From Mycoplasma haemofelis str. Langford 1 (GTDB lineage Bacteria > Bacillota_I > Bacilli_A > Mycoplasmatales > Mycoplasmoidaceae), in contig NC_014970.1 in assembly GCF_000200735.1 (NCBI RefSeq), positions 1,083,260 through 1,147,259 of the forward strand: a stretch of DNA of 64,000 bases. The letters run 5' to 3'. Under the pieces are notes generated by a model, which was not told the origin of the DNA, ran no database searches, and saw only the letters and a program-made list of their open reading frames with translations. Made by a program: the position numbers and the translations under genes. Numbering within the stretch: the stretch's first letter is position 1; each line of letters opens with the position of its first letter. Shown piece by piece: positions 1-9,730 of this stretch.

Positions 1-1715
1 GCTTTGTAGAAGAAGGGAAGAGTAGGTTTGAAGCTAAGATTCTCTCTGTATTAGAGAGGTATAAGACCAGCTATGTAGGGGAAGTTATATATTGTGGTAA
101 AGATCAGTCCTTCATTCTTCTAGATTCTGAAAGATTAAAGAGAGTAGCATCCTTCACTCCCGAGACGGATGATTACAAGATTGGGGAGAAGGTAATAATT
201 CAACTTACATCCTTTGATCTAGAGAATCTACAGGGTAAGGTAATTAAGAGAATTGGGCACAAGAGTGATCCCAATATGGAGATCATCTCCATACTTGAAG
301 ATTACGGAGTTAAGACTTCCTTCCCAGAAGAAGTTATTGAAGAGGTTCAAAATGTCAATCTGGATATAGAAAGACATGAGTCTCATCCCGCCAGAAAGGA
401 CTTCAGAGATATAAGGTTAGTAACTATAGATCCTTCAGATTCCAAGGACTTTGATGATGCAATAGCCGTATACAAGAAGGGAGATAATTATCTCCTGTAT
501 GTGGCCATATCCGATGTTTGGAGTTACTTAAAGGATGCTAGAAATACAGATGTAGAGGCGAGAAGAAGAGGGACGTCCATATATTTCTTGGATTCAGTAA
601 TCCCCATGCTTCCGGAAAAGCTGTCTAACAACTACTGCTCACTAATGCCCCATCAAGACAGATGTGCAATTGTATTCTCCATAGAGATCGATGGGAAGGG
701 GAAAGTATTATGGGATACTATGGATGTAAATCCGGGGATTATTCACTCCAAGAGAAGATTTACCTATGGAGAAGTAAATGAGTTTTTCGATGGCGAGAAT
801 CAATTGGAGAGGGAGGATCTGGAAGTGAGGGAGTCCCTGACTCTTGGGTTGGAGCTCTACAAGATGTTAGAGAATAATAGGATCAATAGAGGATACATAG
901 CCATGGAGTTTCCGGAATTAAAAATGAAGATGAGTCCTTCGGGTGAAATTACCGAGATATATCCCTACATTAGGAAGCATGCCCAGATAATGATTGAGAA
1001 CTTTATGATTTTGGCGAATGAGGGAATTGCGAGGTTGCTGTCTGAGAAGAATATTCCTGGGATTTATAGAGTTCATGAGAATCCGGATGTGACCAAGATA
1101 CTCTTCTTCGTCGAGGAGGCAAGAAAGCTTAGCTTTGAAATAGAAGATACCAACTTTGAAAAGATAACTCAGAAGACCATTTCCTCTTGATTCCGGAATA
1201 CTTCCTCTCACGAGAATATGGATCTAATATATCTCCTACTTCTTAGATCCCTACAAAAAGCTAAGTACTCAATTAATAATGCTGGGCATTTTGGATTAAA
1301 TCTGAAGCACTATCTACACTTTACTTCCCCCATAAGAAGATACCCGGATACCATGGTTCACAAGATGCTATGGAACTATCTATTTGAGAAGAATGAGATT
1401 CCTAAGAATGGGGGCGATCCTATTTATTGTGATTTGCATGATATTGCCAAGGACTCCTCCCACGCGGAAGTTCAAAGTAATGAGATAAGTAAGGAAATTA
1501 AGAATTGCAAGATAATTCAATTCATGAATAAGAAGGTAGACTCCACCTTCAAAGCTAAAGTTGTATTCCCTGCAAAGAGTGGAGCTTATGTTCAGCTGGA
1601 GGACTACTACGTAGAGGGATTCGTCAAAAGTAGAGTTCCCTTAATACTAGGATCCAATGTCCTAGTAAAACCTATTCATAACTCCAAGGAATTTAAACTT
1701 CTAAAAGTTCTTTAA
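1..1715 (+). CDS. rnr: Ribonuclease R, 3' part (5' end outside the window)
   Basis: Processive 3'-5' exoribonuclease of the RNB family that degrades structured RNA and assists tmRNA-linked decay. The frame is open from base 3 to the TAA at 1713-1715, with an in-frame TGA (Trp) at 1188-1190, so it is one gene. The RNB signature with its cluster of catalytic aspartates (IDPSDSKDFDDA) lies at about 420-460, and the HFTSPIRRYPD motif follows around 1318-1350. The C-terminal S1 RNA-binding domain is at about 1545-1690. The N-terminal cold-shock-like domains are partly cut off by the window edge. The stop overlaps the start of smpB by one base, so the two trans-translation partners are translationally coupled. 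The family assignment is firm; the true start is not visible. Confidence 0.95.
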
Positions 1716-2119
1716 TGTCGCGCATTAAAGAGCTGCTTAATAACCGTAGGGATGAGAGATTCTATGAAGTATTTGACAAGTATGAATGCGGCTTAGTTCT
1801 TAATAGCTTAACTAGGAAGCAGATATTTAATTACGAGGTATCTCTTTCCGGAAGTCATGGATGGATAAAGCATGGGGAGATATTCCTGAGGGGGCTTACT
1901 AAGGAGAATATAAAGCTACTCCTTCATAGAGAGGAGATTGACAAGATCTCAAGATTAGTGAGGGAGAAGAAGTATCTACTTATTCCTAAGAATCTCTATT
2001 TAAAGAACTATAAAGTTAAGATAACTCTATTGCTAGTGAAGCGAGTTAGGAAGACAAGTAAAGCTAAATTAGAGAGTATTAAAAGGAAGGATGAGAAAAG
2101 ACTACTTAGATTCTCCTAA
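1715..2119 (+). CDS. smpB: SsrA-binding protein SmpB, divergent
   Basis: Binds tmRNA and brings it to stalled ribosomes. The best-conserved block is LLLHREEIDKI followed by LLIPKNLYLKN, which matches the LLLH+xEI and vPlklY core of the family. At 134 residues it is shorter than the usual 145-160. The loop before LLLH is missing, and the GKKxYDKR stretch before the C-terminal tail is not recognisable; it is replaced by a lysine/arginine-rich segment ending KRKDEKRLLRFS. The start ATG overlaps the rnr stop (TAATG), the usual rnr-smpB pairing. The 3' end overlaps the convergent tsf gene by 18 bases. Identity rests on the core motif plus its neighbour. Confidence 0.85.
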   Translation: MSRIKELLNNRRDERFYEVFDKYECGLVLNSLTRKQIFNYEVSLSGSHGWIKHGEIFLRGLTKENIKLLLHREEIDKISRLVREKKYLLIPKNLYLKNYKVKITLLLVKRVRKTSKAKLESIKRKDEKRLLRFS

Positions 2120-2935
2120 TCCGAAATACATAGCCATTTTAACTTCAGCTCCTAAGTCATTCAGTCTATCCTTTATCTTCTTAGAAGTATCATATAAATA
2201 AGGCTGCTCTACGAAAGCCTCTTGGGCAATCAATTTCTTAATTCTCTGTTCAATAATATTTGCATGAAACTCCTTAGGCTTATTCTCCTTCTCTAGAAGA
2301 GTAGTAATTATCTCCCTCTCCGAATTAATTCATGATTCATCCACCTGATCTGAAGAAATAAATTTAGGATTATTGGCTGCATAGTGAACTGCTAAGCCAT
2401 AAATATCTTCATCCTTAAGATCCTTATTAAGGATAACAAAGGCAGACATTCTTCCGTTATTATGCCTATAGCAGGCAACAGATTCCCCACTTCCCAGAGA
2501 AATATACTTAGCCCTGCTTAAAACAATCTTCTCTCCAGTTATAGAGGAAAGGTGAAGACAACCATCTGCTACACTTTCTCCACTATCCATCTTCAAACTA
2601 TTGACATCTCCTAAATCCTCTTTCCCTAGATTCAAAATAGAATCCATAATTCTGTCTGCCAAAGCAGTAAATTCTTTGGAATTAGCGACAAAGTCAGTTT
2701 CAGAATTCATCTCCATAATGACAACTCCCTTACCATCTTTCTTAACAAAGGTACTCCCCTCCTTAGCCTCCCTTAAGGCGTTCTTGTTTGTGGCCTTAGC
2801 TATTCCTTTTGTACGAAGTCACTTAATAGAAGCCTCAAGATCATTATTATTCTCCTCTAAAGCCTTCTTACAGTCAGCAAGACCAGCTTGACTTGCATTT
2901 CTAAGCTTTAAAATTAGGTCTTTATCGATAGCCAT
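2102..2935 (-). CDS. tsf: Elongation factor Ts
   Basis: Guanine nucleotide exchange factor that recycles EF-Tu-GDP. The 277-residue protein begins MAIDKDLILKLRNAS, the family's UBA-like N-terminus that contacts EF-Tu. The core motif EMNSETDFVA follows at about residue 75. TGA codons are read as Trp, including one at 2330-2332 near the start of the C-terminal region, and the gene ends with TAG at 2102-2104. It is the last gene of the hup-gatC-gatA-gatB-tsf run, 5 bases after gatB, and its 3' end overlaps smpB on the other strand. In many bacteria tsf sits with rpsB; no rpsB is seen here. Confidence 0.95.
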
Positions 2936-2940
2936 ATCCC

Positions 2941-4326
2941 TTATATTTTATACCTTTCCAAAATCTTCTCGAAAAACTGCTTAGTTTTTAAGGGATTTGC
3001 CTGTCCCTTAGACTTCTTCATACACTCACCAATTATTAATCTCTCCAACTTAGAAGGATTCTCCATTAACTTAGGAAGTTGATCCTTATATAGTTCAAAG
3101 GAACTCTCCACTAGAGCACTTATAGTCTCATCATCAGACAATTCAGCGGGCTTCAATTTTCGAACGGCATTCTTATAGGAAGCTTTATTTACTATTATCT
3201 CCTTAAGAAGATCCTTAGCTATCCTAAGACTGATATCCTTCTTTAGCTCAGTCTGAACAACTACCTTTTCAACTTCATCATAGGGCAGATCTTCTCCCGA
3301 ATTTAAGAATCCGGAAGCTATATTCACAATCCAATTGTAAGAGCTCCTTAAATTCTGTAACTTCTCATTGATCTTATTAACACACTTGAATATCTCATAA
3401 TTATCGAGCAGATAATCTGCTTCAGAATCCTTCAATCCACCTTGAACTAACTCTTCCTTAAGGAAGTCTAAATTCCAAAAGATCTCATTAACCATTCCCT
3501 CATATTCCTCCTTGGTAAATCGCAAAGAAGGAATATTAGCCTCAGGAATATAAAAGTACTCTCTAGTTGTGTTCTTCTTGCGCATAATCTCACACTTCTT
3601 CAACTTCTCAACCCAAGCATAGGTATATCCCTCCATCTCTTCCCCCCTATCCAACGCTTCAGACTGAAGCTTTATTAAATATTCCAATGCATTCTTAAGG
3701 GCAAAGAGACTATTTAAATTCTTGACTTCAGACTTAACTGAGAGAGGATCCTCTTTATTTCTCCTCAGAGATACATTCAAATCTATCCGCATCTTCCCCT
3801 CCTCATAGGAAGCGGAAGATATATTAAAGAAATGACAAATCCTCCGAAGCTGACGGAGGAAGATCTCTATTTCTTCATAGTTTCTAAAGTCGGGATTGGT
3901 AACTACTTCAGCTAGAGCTCTTCCTAATCTCGAGAATGAGAGGCGAACTTCATGCCCATGCTTAAATTGCTGAGCTGTATCCTCTTCCATATGTATCTGC
4001 TTTAAAGTTATCTTCCTATTCCCAACACTTAAGAAGCCCCCCTGCCCTATAGGATTAAAGAATTGAGTAATTTGGTATCCCCTTGGAAGGTCGTAATAGA
4101 AGTAGTTCTTTCTATCGAAGGAGATATTCTCATAGTTAACATTGGCATTCAAAGCCTTAGACAGGATTACAGTCTTTTTAACTGCCTCTAAATTAAGAAC
4201 CGGAAGAGTCCCAGGGAAGCCGAGAGATACCCAAGAAGAATCATTAACTTTTTCGGGAGAAAAAGCCTTGTAATCTACATTAAGCGCAATGTGGATCTCT
4301 AATCCTATGGATACTATGTAGTTCAT
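2941..4326 (-). CDS. gatB: Asp/Glu-tRNA amidotransferase subunit B
   Basis: GatB of the GatCAB complex binds mischarged Glu-tRNA(Gln) (and often Asp-tRNA(Asn)), activates it with ATP and receives ammonia from GatA. The 461-residue protein starts MNYIVSIGLEIHIAL, matching the conserved IGLEVHvqL opening. It has the DLPRGYQITQ motif near residue 77 and a GatB/YqeY tail domain ending in the KANPLKTKQFF-like helix region. All Trp codons in this gene are TGG, unlike its neighbours. It overlaps gatA upstream by 13 bases and is followed by tsf after 5 bases. It is slightly shorter than the usual 475-480 residues. Confidence 0.96.
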   Translation of the reverse strand: MNYIVSIGLEIHIALNVDYKAFSPEKVNDSSWVSLGFPGTLPVLNLEAVKKTVILSKALNANVNYENISFDRKNYFYYDLPRGYQITQFFNPIGQGGFLSVGNRKITLKQIHMEEDTAQQFKHGHEVRLSFSRLGRALAEVVTNPDFRNYEEIEIFLRQLRRICHFFNISSASYEEGKMRIDLNVSLRRNKEDPLSVKSEVKNLNSLFALKNALEYLIKLQSEALDRGEEMEGYTYAWVEKLKKCEIMRKKNTTREYFYIPEANIPSLRFTKEEYEGMVNEIFWNLDFLKEELVQGGLKDSEADYLLDNYEIFKCVNKINEKLQNLRSSYNWIVNIASGFLNSGEDLPYDEVEKVVVQTELKKDISLRIAKDLLKEIIVNKASYKNAVRKLKPAELSDDETISALVESSFELYKDQLPKLMENPSKLERLIIGECMKKSKGQANPLKTKQFFEKILERYKI

Positions 4327-5747
4327 TGCTGTAAGTGCTTAGCGGCCATTAATAGAAACTCATCCTTCTTGAATGCAGCCATAATGTGAAGTCCTACAGG
4401 CATATCCTTCACTTTAATTCAAGGAATAGAAATGGCCGGAAGGGAACAGAAATTAGCTAGTAAGAGAATATTCTGAATGGCATTAGGCCTATAGCCTCTC
4501 TTAACCTCCTTAGCTAAGGGGGGTATAGAAAGTGTTGTAGGACTTAAAACTAGATCGTAGCTTTTAAATAACTTCTCCATCTCTAGATTTATCAACGATA
4601 TTAACTTCTTGCTCTTAAGATACAAGCCTTCATAATTCTCTCCATCCAAAAAGTACATTCCCATCATTTGACGAAATACAAACTCGTCCCCCAAATCCTT
4701 CCTGTTATTCAACAGAATCTCCTCATAATTCTGACCATTCTGTTTCTTAAATATGGACAGCTCTGGATCTTTATGAAAGGGAAATAATAATCCAGTTAGA
4801 TTTGCATAATTGGAGATACTTTCAGATCAGGCCACCACAGAATAAATAAGACTACATAAACTCAAGAGATCCCTATTGAAATCCAATACTTGAACTTGAA
4901 TTCCATCCACTTTAGATAAATCTTTCAGAAGCTTAGAGAATGACTCCTTAACTTCCGTAGCCTCTGAATTTAAGTTCTCCGGAAAGAGATCTTTAAATAC
5001 AGCTATCTTTATTGGCTTCTTAAAAGGCTTGGAAAGGGATTTAAGATAGTTGAACTTAGAAACTCGTAAAGTTGTTAAATCCTTAGGATCGGGAACAGAT
5101 ATCTCTGAAAATACAGCAGCTATTGTTTCAAGGGAAGAAGCCATAATGGATGGGGTGTCCATTTGGGAGCAAAAGGGGAAAAATCCATATCTAGATATCA
5201 TTCCATAGCTAGGCTTAAATCCATATATTCCTGTACAGGAGGCGGGAAATCTAGCGGAATCTCCAGTATCTGAAGCAATTGAGAAATCAACTAATCCTTT
5301 AGCTATTAAATATGCACTCCCAGAAGAAGAGCCTCCTATTATCCTTTCCTCGTCATTAGGATTCCTAACCTCCCCAGCATACCCAGATAGACCCGTCCCT
5401 CCCAGTCCAAATTCATCTAAATTAGTATTAACTAAATTGATAGATCCGCACTTCTTAAGAATCTTATATACAGTGGCACTAATGGGCGGTGTATAACCAA
5501 TTAAAAACTTAGATCCTCCGGTAACTTGAGTCTCGGTATTAGAGATTAAATCTTTGAGTCCGTAAACAGAATATAGGAGAGGATTAGAGAAGGATCACGA
5601 GATATCCTTAATCTGCTTTTGGATGCGATCGAAATCTAGAGTTTCTCTTATATAAGAATTGCTATCTTGAACTTCTAAAAGACCTTGATAAAGTTTCTTA
5701 ATCTCCTCCGAAGTCGGCTTTTTTAATTTGAATATTAACGAATTCAT
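4314..5747 (-). CDS. gatA: Asp/Glu-tRNA amidotransferase subunit A
   Basis: Glutaminase subunit of GatCAB; it releases ammonia from glutamine for transamidation on GatB. The 477-residue protein has the amidase signature, with the catalytic Lys in YGLKDLI, the cis-Ser region as GGSSSGSAY, and the nucleophile Ser in SDTGDSARFPAS, followed by KPSYGMISRYG. The family has GGS where this protein has GDS, a change next to the nucleophile. Several in-frame TGA codons (for example 5595-5597 and 4323-4325) are Trp. The last codons run past the gatB start and stop at TAG 4314-4316. I chose ATG 5745-5747, which overlaps gatC by 50 bases, because the NSLIFKLKKPT N-terminus reads naturally and is in phase. 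Confidence 0.93.
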
Positions 5748-6000
5748 AATTGTGAATTAAATCCTGAAGCAACTCAACATTCTCATTCGCCTCTGTAGAC
5801 TCTGTAAATAAAGAAGAATCAATTCCAATCTCCTCCTTGGAAGAAAAAGGAGACACACCTAATGTGTCAAAAGACTTAAGTTTATTTAAATCAGAATCAG
5901 CTTCCTCCAGATATCTTAAACAATCGTCAAGAACCTTATCCGAAGGAGATAAATATATCCTTTGAAATAAGATTAAAAAGTGGGATTTTAAATCCGACAC
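5698..6000 (-). CDS. gatC: Asp/Glu-tRNA amidotransferase subunit C (probable)
   Basis: GatC is the small subunit that wraps around GatA and stabilises GatA-GatB. The 100-residue product is weakly conserved but has the expected size and position directly before gatA. It also has the usual pattern of an N-terminal helix, a middle acidic helix (FDTLGVSPFSSKEEIG resembling the family's vdPl segment) and a hydrophilic tail. The GTG start at 5998-6000 abuts the TAG stop of hup (TAG then GTG), which supports translational coupling. Assignment leans on synteny with gatA and gatB. Confidence 0.75.
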   Translation of the reverse strand: MSDLKSHFLILFQRIYLSPSDKVLDDCLRYLEEADSDLNKLKSFDTLGVSPFSSKEEIGIDSSLFTESTEANENVELLQDLIHNYEFVNIQIKKADFGGD

Positions 6001-6306
6001 CTAAAAATCAAACTCGTCTACTTTAACTTCACCTTCAACTAACCCTTTAAACTTCCTAGAAGGAACTAACTTAGGAACATCTTTAGCAGGAATTTCAATA
6101 GGTTTCTTTGTAAGAGGATTAATACCTGTCCTAGCTGAACGTTGAGAAACTTTAAATTTACCAAGGTCAAGAACAACAACTTCTTTTGAAGCCATCAATT
6201 CTTCTAAAATTGTTTTTTGGTAACTGTTAAGAACATCTTGAACCTGTTTCATTGAAAGGTTAGATTCTTTTGAGATTTTGGAAAGAAGATCCTTTTTGTT
6301 AAGCAT
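6001..6306 (-). CDS. hup: DNA-binding protein HU
   Basis: Histone-like dimeric protein that bends DNA and compacts the nucleoid. The 101-residue product starts MLNKKDLLSKISKES and carries the HU signature GKFKVSQRSARTGINPLTKK, including the proline that intercalates into DNA at the tip of the beta arm. Its C-terminal tail is short and acidic (GEVKVDEFDF). It is the first gene of a five-gene run with gatCAB and tsf and has a good -10 box in the 50-base gap upstream. Codon use is more biased than in its neighbours, as expected for a highly expressed gene. Confidence 0.95.
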   Translation of the reverse strand: MLNKKDLLSKISKESNLSMKQVQDVLNSYQKTILEELMASKEVVVLDLGKFKVSQRSARTGINPLTKKPIEIPAKDVPKLVPSRKFKGLVEGEVKVDEFDF

Positions 6307-6329
6307 GTTGTTTTTGTTAATACATAAAT

Positions 6330-6335
6330 ATTATA
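6330..6335 (-). promoter_or_regulatory. Probable -10 box of the hup-gatCAB-tsf run
   Basis: TATAAT on the minus strand, 24 bases upstream of the hup ATG, inside the 51-base gap between der and hup. No convincing -35 hexamer lies at the usual distance, which is normal for mollicutes. Inferred from sequence only. Confidence 0.55.
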
Positions 6336-6357
6336 TACGACCTCATACTCCAAACCA

Positions 6358-7668
6358 TTAAATTTTTCTTTTATAAATTACAGTTATCGGCGTAATTGCG
6401 TATTGGAAGGCCTTCCGGAGCTGATTCTCTACTAATCTAGAATATGAAAAATGTAATAAGTTGGGATCATTACAAAGGATTAGAAAAGTAGGAATATGGG
6501 CCTTAATTTGAGAAACAGAATACATCTTTAACTTCCGACCCTTTACGGTTGGGACTGAGAATAAGGAGGTGATTTTATATAGAAAGAGATTTAGATTCTT
6601 ATCTCCTATAACTCTGGTACGTTCAGACTCTATCTCCTGCAGCTTATCGAAGATTAAAGGGAGCTTATCTCCATACTTTGCACTCACAAAGATCACTGGA
6701 GCCCATTTCAAAAAGGGAAATCTCTTTCTTAAGGCAGTCTCCAAATAGCTCCTGTTGGAGTGCGTCCTTTCAACTAAGTCCCATTTATTGGCAACTATAA
6801 GAGTGGGTATATTGGCCTTAAATATCAATCCTCCAACCCTTTCATCAAGCTCCGAGAGATCTTCAGAAATATCCAACATAAATATAAGAGTGTTAGCCCT
6901 AGCTATGGCTTTCTGAGCCCTCAATACAGAATACTTCTCCTTCTCATCCACCCTCATCTGAGAGTGTCTCTTTATTCCGGGGGTATCAATAAGGGTATAG
7001 CGCTTCCCGTTAAAAGAGAAATCTAAATCAATTGCATCACGGGTGGTTCCGGCCACTTCTGAAACCAATACCCTTTCTCTCTTTAGTAAAGAATTAACTA
7101 AAGAGGACTTCCCAACATTCGGTCTTCCAATAATTGCTATCTTAAGCCTCTCCCCCTCCTCTTCAAATATCTCCTCTTCTCCTAAATGGCTAACTATGGA
7201 AGTGAGAAGGTTACCTGTATTTATCCCATGTTCAGCAGAGATAACTATTCCCTCCCCAAAGCCTAATTTCAAATGACTTTGAACATCAGCTCCCTTTACA
7301 TCACACTTATTCACAACAACTAAAACGTTGGGAGCCCTATTCTTCTTTAAAGTCTTCGCTATTTGAAAATCATCTGCATCTATTCCATCCTTTGCAGAAG
7401 TTAAGAAGAGTATTAAATCAGCTTCCTTAAGAGCTATCTCCGTCTGCCTATTTATCTCCTGCTGAAAAGAATAATTGTCAAGTGTATATCCTCCTGTATC
7501 GGTAAGTAAGAAGGATCTATGAAGTCAAGAACACTCTAAAGTAATACGATCTCTAGTTACTCCTGGTTCCGAAAATACTACCGCGTGTCTTTCCCCTACT
7601 AACCTATTAAAAAGTTGTGACTTACCTACGTTAGGTTTACCAATTATTACTACGTTCTTTAAAGGCAA
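6358..7668 (-). CDS. der: GTPase Der (EngA)
   Basis: Essential double-GTPase for assembly of the 50S ribosomal subunit. The 436-residue protein has two tandem G domains. The first has GKPNVGKS at residues 10-17, DTGG and NKCD; the second has [12 protein letters not shown] and NKWD. A KH-like C-terminal domain follows and ends in a basic ITVIYKRKI tail. A TGA at 7525-7527 in the first domain is Trp (CSWLH). Upstream the frame meets TAA at 7672-7674, so the only plausible start is TTG at 7666-7668 (TTG CCT TTA AAG). It ends one operon; hup follows from its own promoter. Confidence 0.95.
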
Positions 7669-7686
7669 TGATTAAGCCTAACGTAA

Positions 7687-7893
7687 TTACTCTTCAGATT
7701 TCTTTTTCTTAAGTGCTAACTTAGCTCTATTAAATGATATCTTTATTAAAGCCTTCCTAAACTCCTTGATTCCCTTTTTGGACGGTTTGCAAGATTCTAG
7801 AGCCTCTTTTAACTTCTTTTTGTACTCTTTTGAATCAAGAGCCTTTACGGTTCAAGATAGATGAAAGAAGAGTATATCGAACTTTTCTGACAT
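7687..7893 (-). CDS. Small basic protein, unknown
   Basis: A 68-residue frame from ATG 7891-7893 to TAA 7687-7689 with one TGA (Trp 14). The product starts MSEKFDILFFHLSW and turns strongly lysine-rich, ending RAKLALKKKKSEE, so it probably binds RNA or ribosomes or sits at the membrane surface. It lies between licA-like (19 bases upstream) and der (18 bases downstream) in a co-directional run, which supports a real gene. I do not recognise the family; bS20-like and bS21-like identities were considered and do not fit. Confidence 0.6.
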
Positions 7894-7912
7894 GAGCCTT
7901 CCAGTGAAAATT

Positions 7913-8737
7913 TTAATGACTTCTTACTCCTAAATCACCAATATTTTTCAAAACATAAAATCTATACCTCTCCAATTGGGAAAACAAACGCTTTCTATAT
8001 ACCTTTATAGACTCAGATTCTTCTAGAACGAAGCTTAACTGAAGAGAATACATAGTAGCCATAAAGCAGTACTTAAATAGCCGACTTAGGGAAAGATCGG
8101 CAAGAGTGGCCAAGTGCTTAATATGTCACATATCCAAGTCCGATTCCTTAATGAAGTTGCCGTAATCCCAATAGGGAGAATTGATCCTTCCCCACTCAAA
8201 GTCTATGATGGAAAGGGATTTCTTATCTTTGTTATAAATAAGATTTCCTAAAGATATATCGTTGTGACACAGTGTGTGCTTGTGATTCTCATTCTGCTTA
8301 ACTAGCTTTAAATAAATATCAAGATCCTCCTCGCTAAAGTTGTCCTTAGTCTGTTCATAAAACTCAAGATCGTCATGCAATAAAACTAGGCAATTAAAGG
8401 GACTACTATGAATCTTCCTGATTTCTGAAACTAGTAACTCCAGATACTGCTTATCTATATCAAGCCTATTAGTAGGGTCTCCATCCAGCCATCTTCATAC
8501 ACTATCACCCGATTCTTCATCATAGAAGAGATAGTTATCATTCTTTGTGAGCTTCAAAATAGCAAGCTCATTCTTTCTGGAAATGAAGTGATTATTGTCG
8601 CCTATCCTAACTTTAAATTCCTCGTTATCTTGAGTGGTGAGTTTGTATGTCCTATTTGAATATCCCTGATAAACCCTAAAAACAGACTTAATATCCTTTC
8701 GATTTAAAGCTTTAATAAATAGCTCTTCCGCCTCCAC
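7913..8737 (-). CDS. LicA/choline kinase-like phosphotransferase
   Basis: Aminoglycoside-phosphotransferase-fold kinase of the choline/ethanolamine (LicA) type, probably phosphorylating a small alcohol used in lipid head groups. Three frame pieces join through TGA-Trp codons into 274 residues. The catalytic loop is HNDISLGNLIY (family HgDlxxxN) and the metal-binding motif is IIDFEWGRINSPYWDYGNF (family IDxEYa...yDla). The N-lobe motif NRTYKL corresponds to the sNxvy-l strand. The start is GTG 8735-8737, overlapping the TAG stop of the atpC-like gene by one base. Exact substrate is not deducible; the homologous position in other mycoplasmas is annotated choline kinase-like. Confidence 0.8.
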
Positions 8738-8988
8738 TATTTAAACTTCACCGATGAACCATAAATGCTACATCTATTATTAGACATAGTCAATCACCCT
8801 TCCTTTAAATTCAAAAACACCTTCTTCTGAGACTTCTCAAAAACTACCACCTCTCCGTCTGCAAGCTGCTCCATAACCGAGGAATAATTCCTATTTATGA
8901 TCATCAAACCATCAGGTCTCTTTATCTTCACCTTAACAACATCATTTTCATAAACGACCCCCCCAATAGTGAGAATCTTAAGTTTCAT
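8737..8988 (-). CDS. atpC: Lone, short F1 ATP synthase epsilon-like protein
   Basis: The 83-residue product begins MKLKILTIGGVVYENDVVKV, matching the opening beta-strands of the F1 epsilon subunit (mklkIvTPdGvvy). It continues with DGLMIINRNYSSVMEQLADGEV and KEGWLTMSNNRCSIYGSS, which follow the family's G-I-Lp-nH-pl-L--G and GF-eVs-N-vtIla-s pattern. It stops after the beta-sandwich, so the C-terminal helical hairpin that inhibits ATPase activity is absent (family usual length about 130). No other ATP synthase gene is nearby. It overlaps tatD by 11 bases and the licA-like gene by one. Trp at 8794-8796 is TGA. The identity is an inference from pattern. Confidence 0.65.
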
Positions 8989-9730
8989 TTAATTTAAAAA
9001 AATCTCGAAAGTTAGAGAGCAATCGCTCCCTACACTCTTCAAAGTTTATACCTTGCGCCTTAGATAGGGATTCAATTATATCTTTCACCCTTTCAGAATC
9101 CTCGCTTAGATAAGGGGCATCCGTTTCTACCAAAAATCGGGAAAGATCCACAGACCCCAAAATTCCTGCAGTCTTATTACCTTCCCTGAAGATAAGGGGG
9201 GATATGGATAGCATTCATCTTCTTGGGAGGGATAAGAATCTATTAGCTAATTCCAAATCCCCATCGTAACAATGGATAACTCCAAATCAATTAATATCCT
9301 GAAGAAGAGATAGAGCCTCTTCGGAGGCATTTCTCAAATGAAGCATCACCGGAAGATTTAACCTCTTGGCTAATTCACATTGGGCAAGAAACCATCTTTT
9401 CTGATTTTCAAATACCTCCTCTTTTGAGAATCTATAGAAATCTAGACCAATCTCTCCAATTGCCAACACTTTGGGATTATCCCTTATCTTGCTCTCAAGA
9501 AATCCAATAGTGGATTCCAAATCTAATCCATCTATCTCGAGTGGGTGTATCCCAGCAGTCACATAAACATTATTATGCTCCTTAGACTGAGAGAGCGCTA
9601 TTTCTAAATCCTCCAAATTGGTGGAAACAACATTGAATATTCAATCCCTATAAAGCTCTTTGCGTTCCTTTAATCAAAACTTAAGACGTTCAGAATTTAA
9701 ATGTACGTGAGAATCAAAGAATTTAAACAT
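8978..9730 (-). CDS. tatD: TatD-family metal-dependent deoxyribonuclease
   Basis: TIM-barrel hydrolase of the TatD family, a 3'-5' DNA (and RNA) exonuclease. The 250-residue protein starts MFKFFDSHVHLN with the HxH metal pair. It continues with GEIGLDFYR (Glu ligand), a His in MLHLRNA, a His in VIHCYDG, and the Asp in LVETDAPYL, so the metal-ligand set is complete. Several TGA codons are Trp (for example KFWLKERKE near the N-terminus). The ATG at 9728-9730 overlaps the mnmE TAA (TAATG), and its stop overlaps the start of the atpC-like gene. mnmE-tatD adjacency is also found in M. genitalium. Confidence 0.93.

Noticed and set aside
276..1715. rnr, purA, pheT, topA and others look broken into fragments, like pseudogenes
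   Set aside because: Every break is an in-frame TGA at a place where the family has Trp or tolerates it; with UGA read as Trp the genes are full length.
7687..7893. Ribosomal protein bS20 or bS21
   Set aside because: Lysine-rich and small, but the family patterns do not match.
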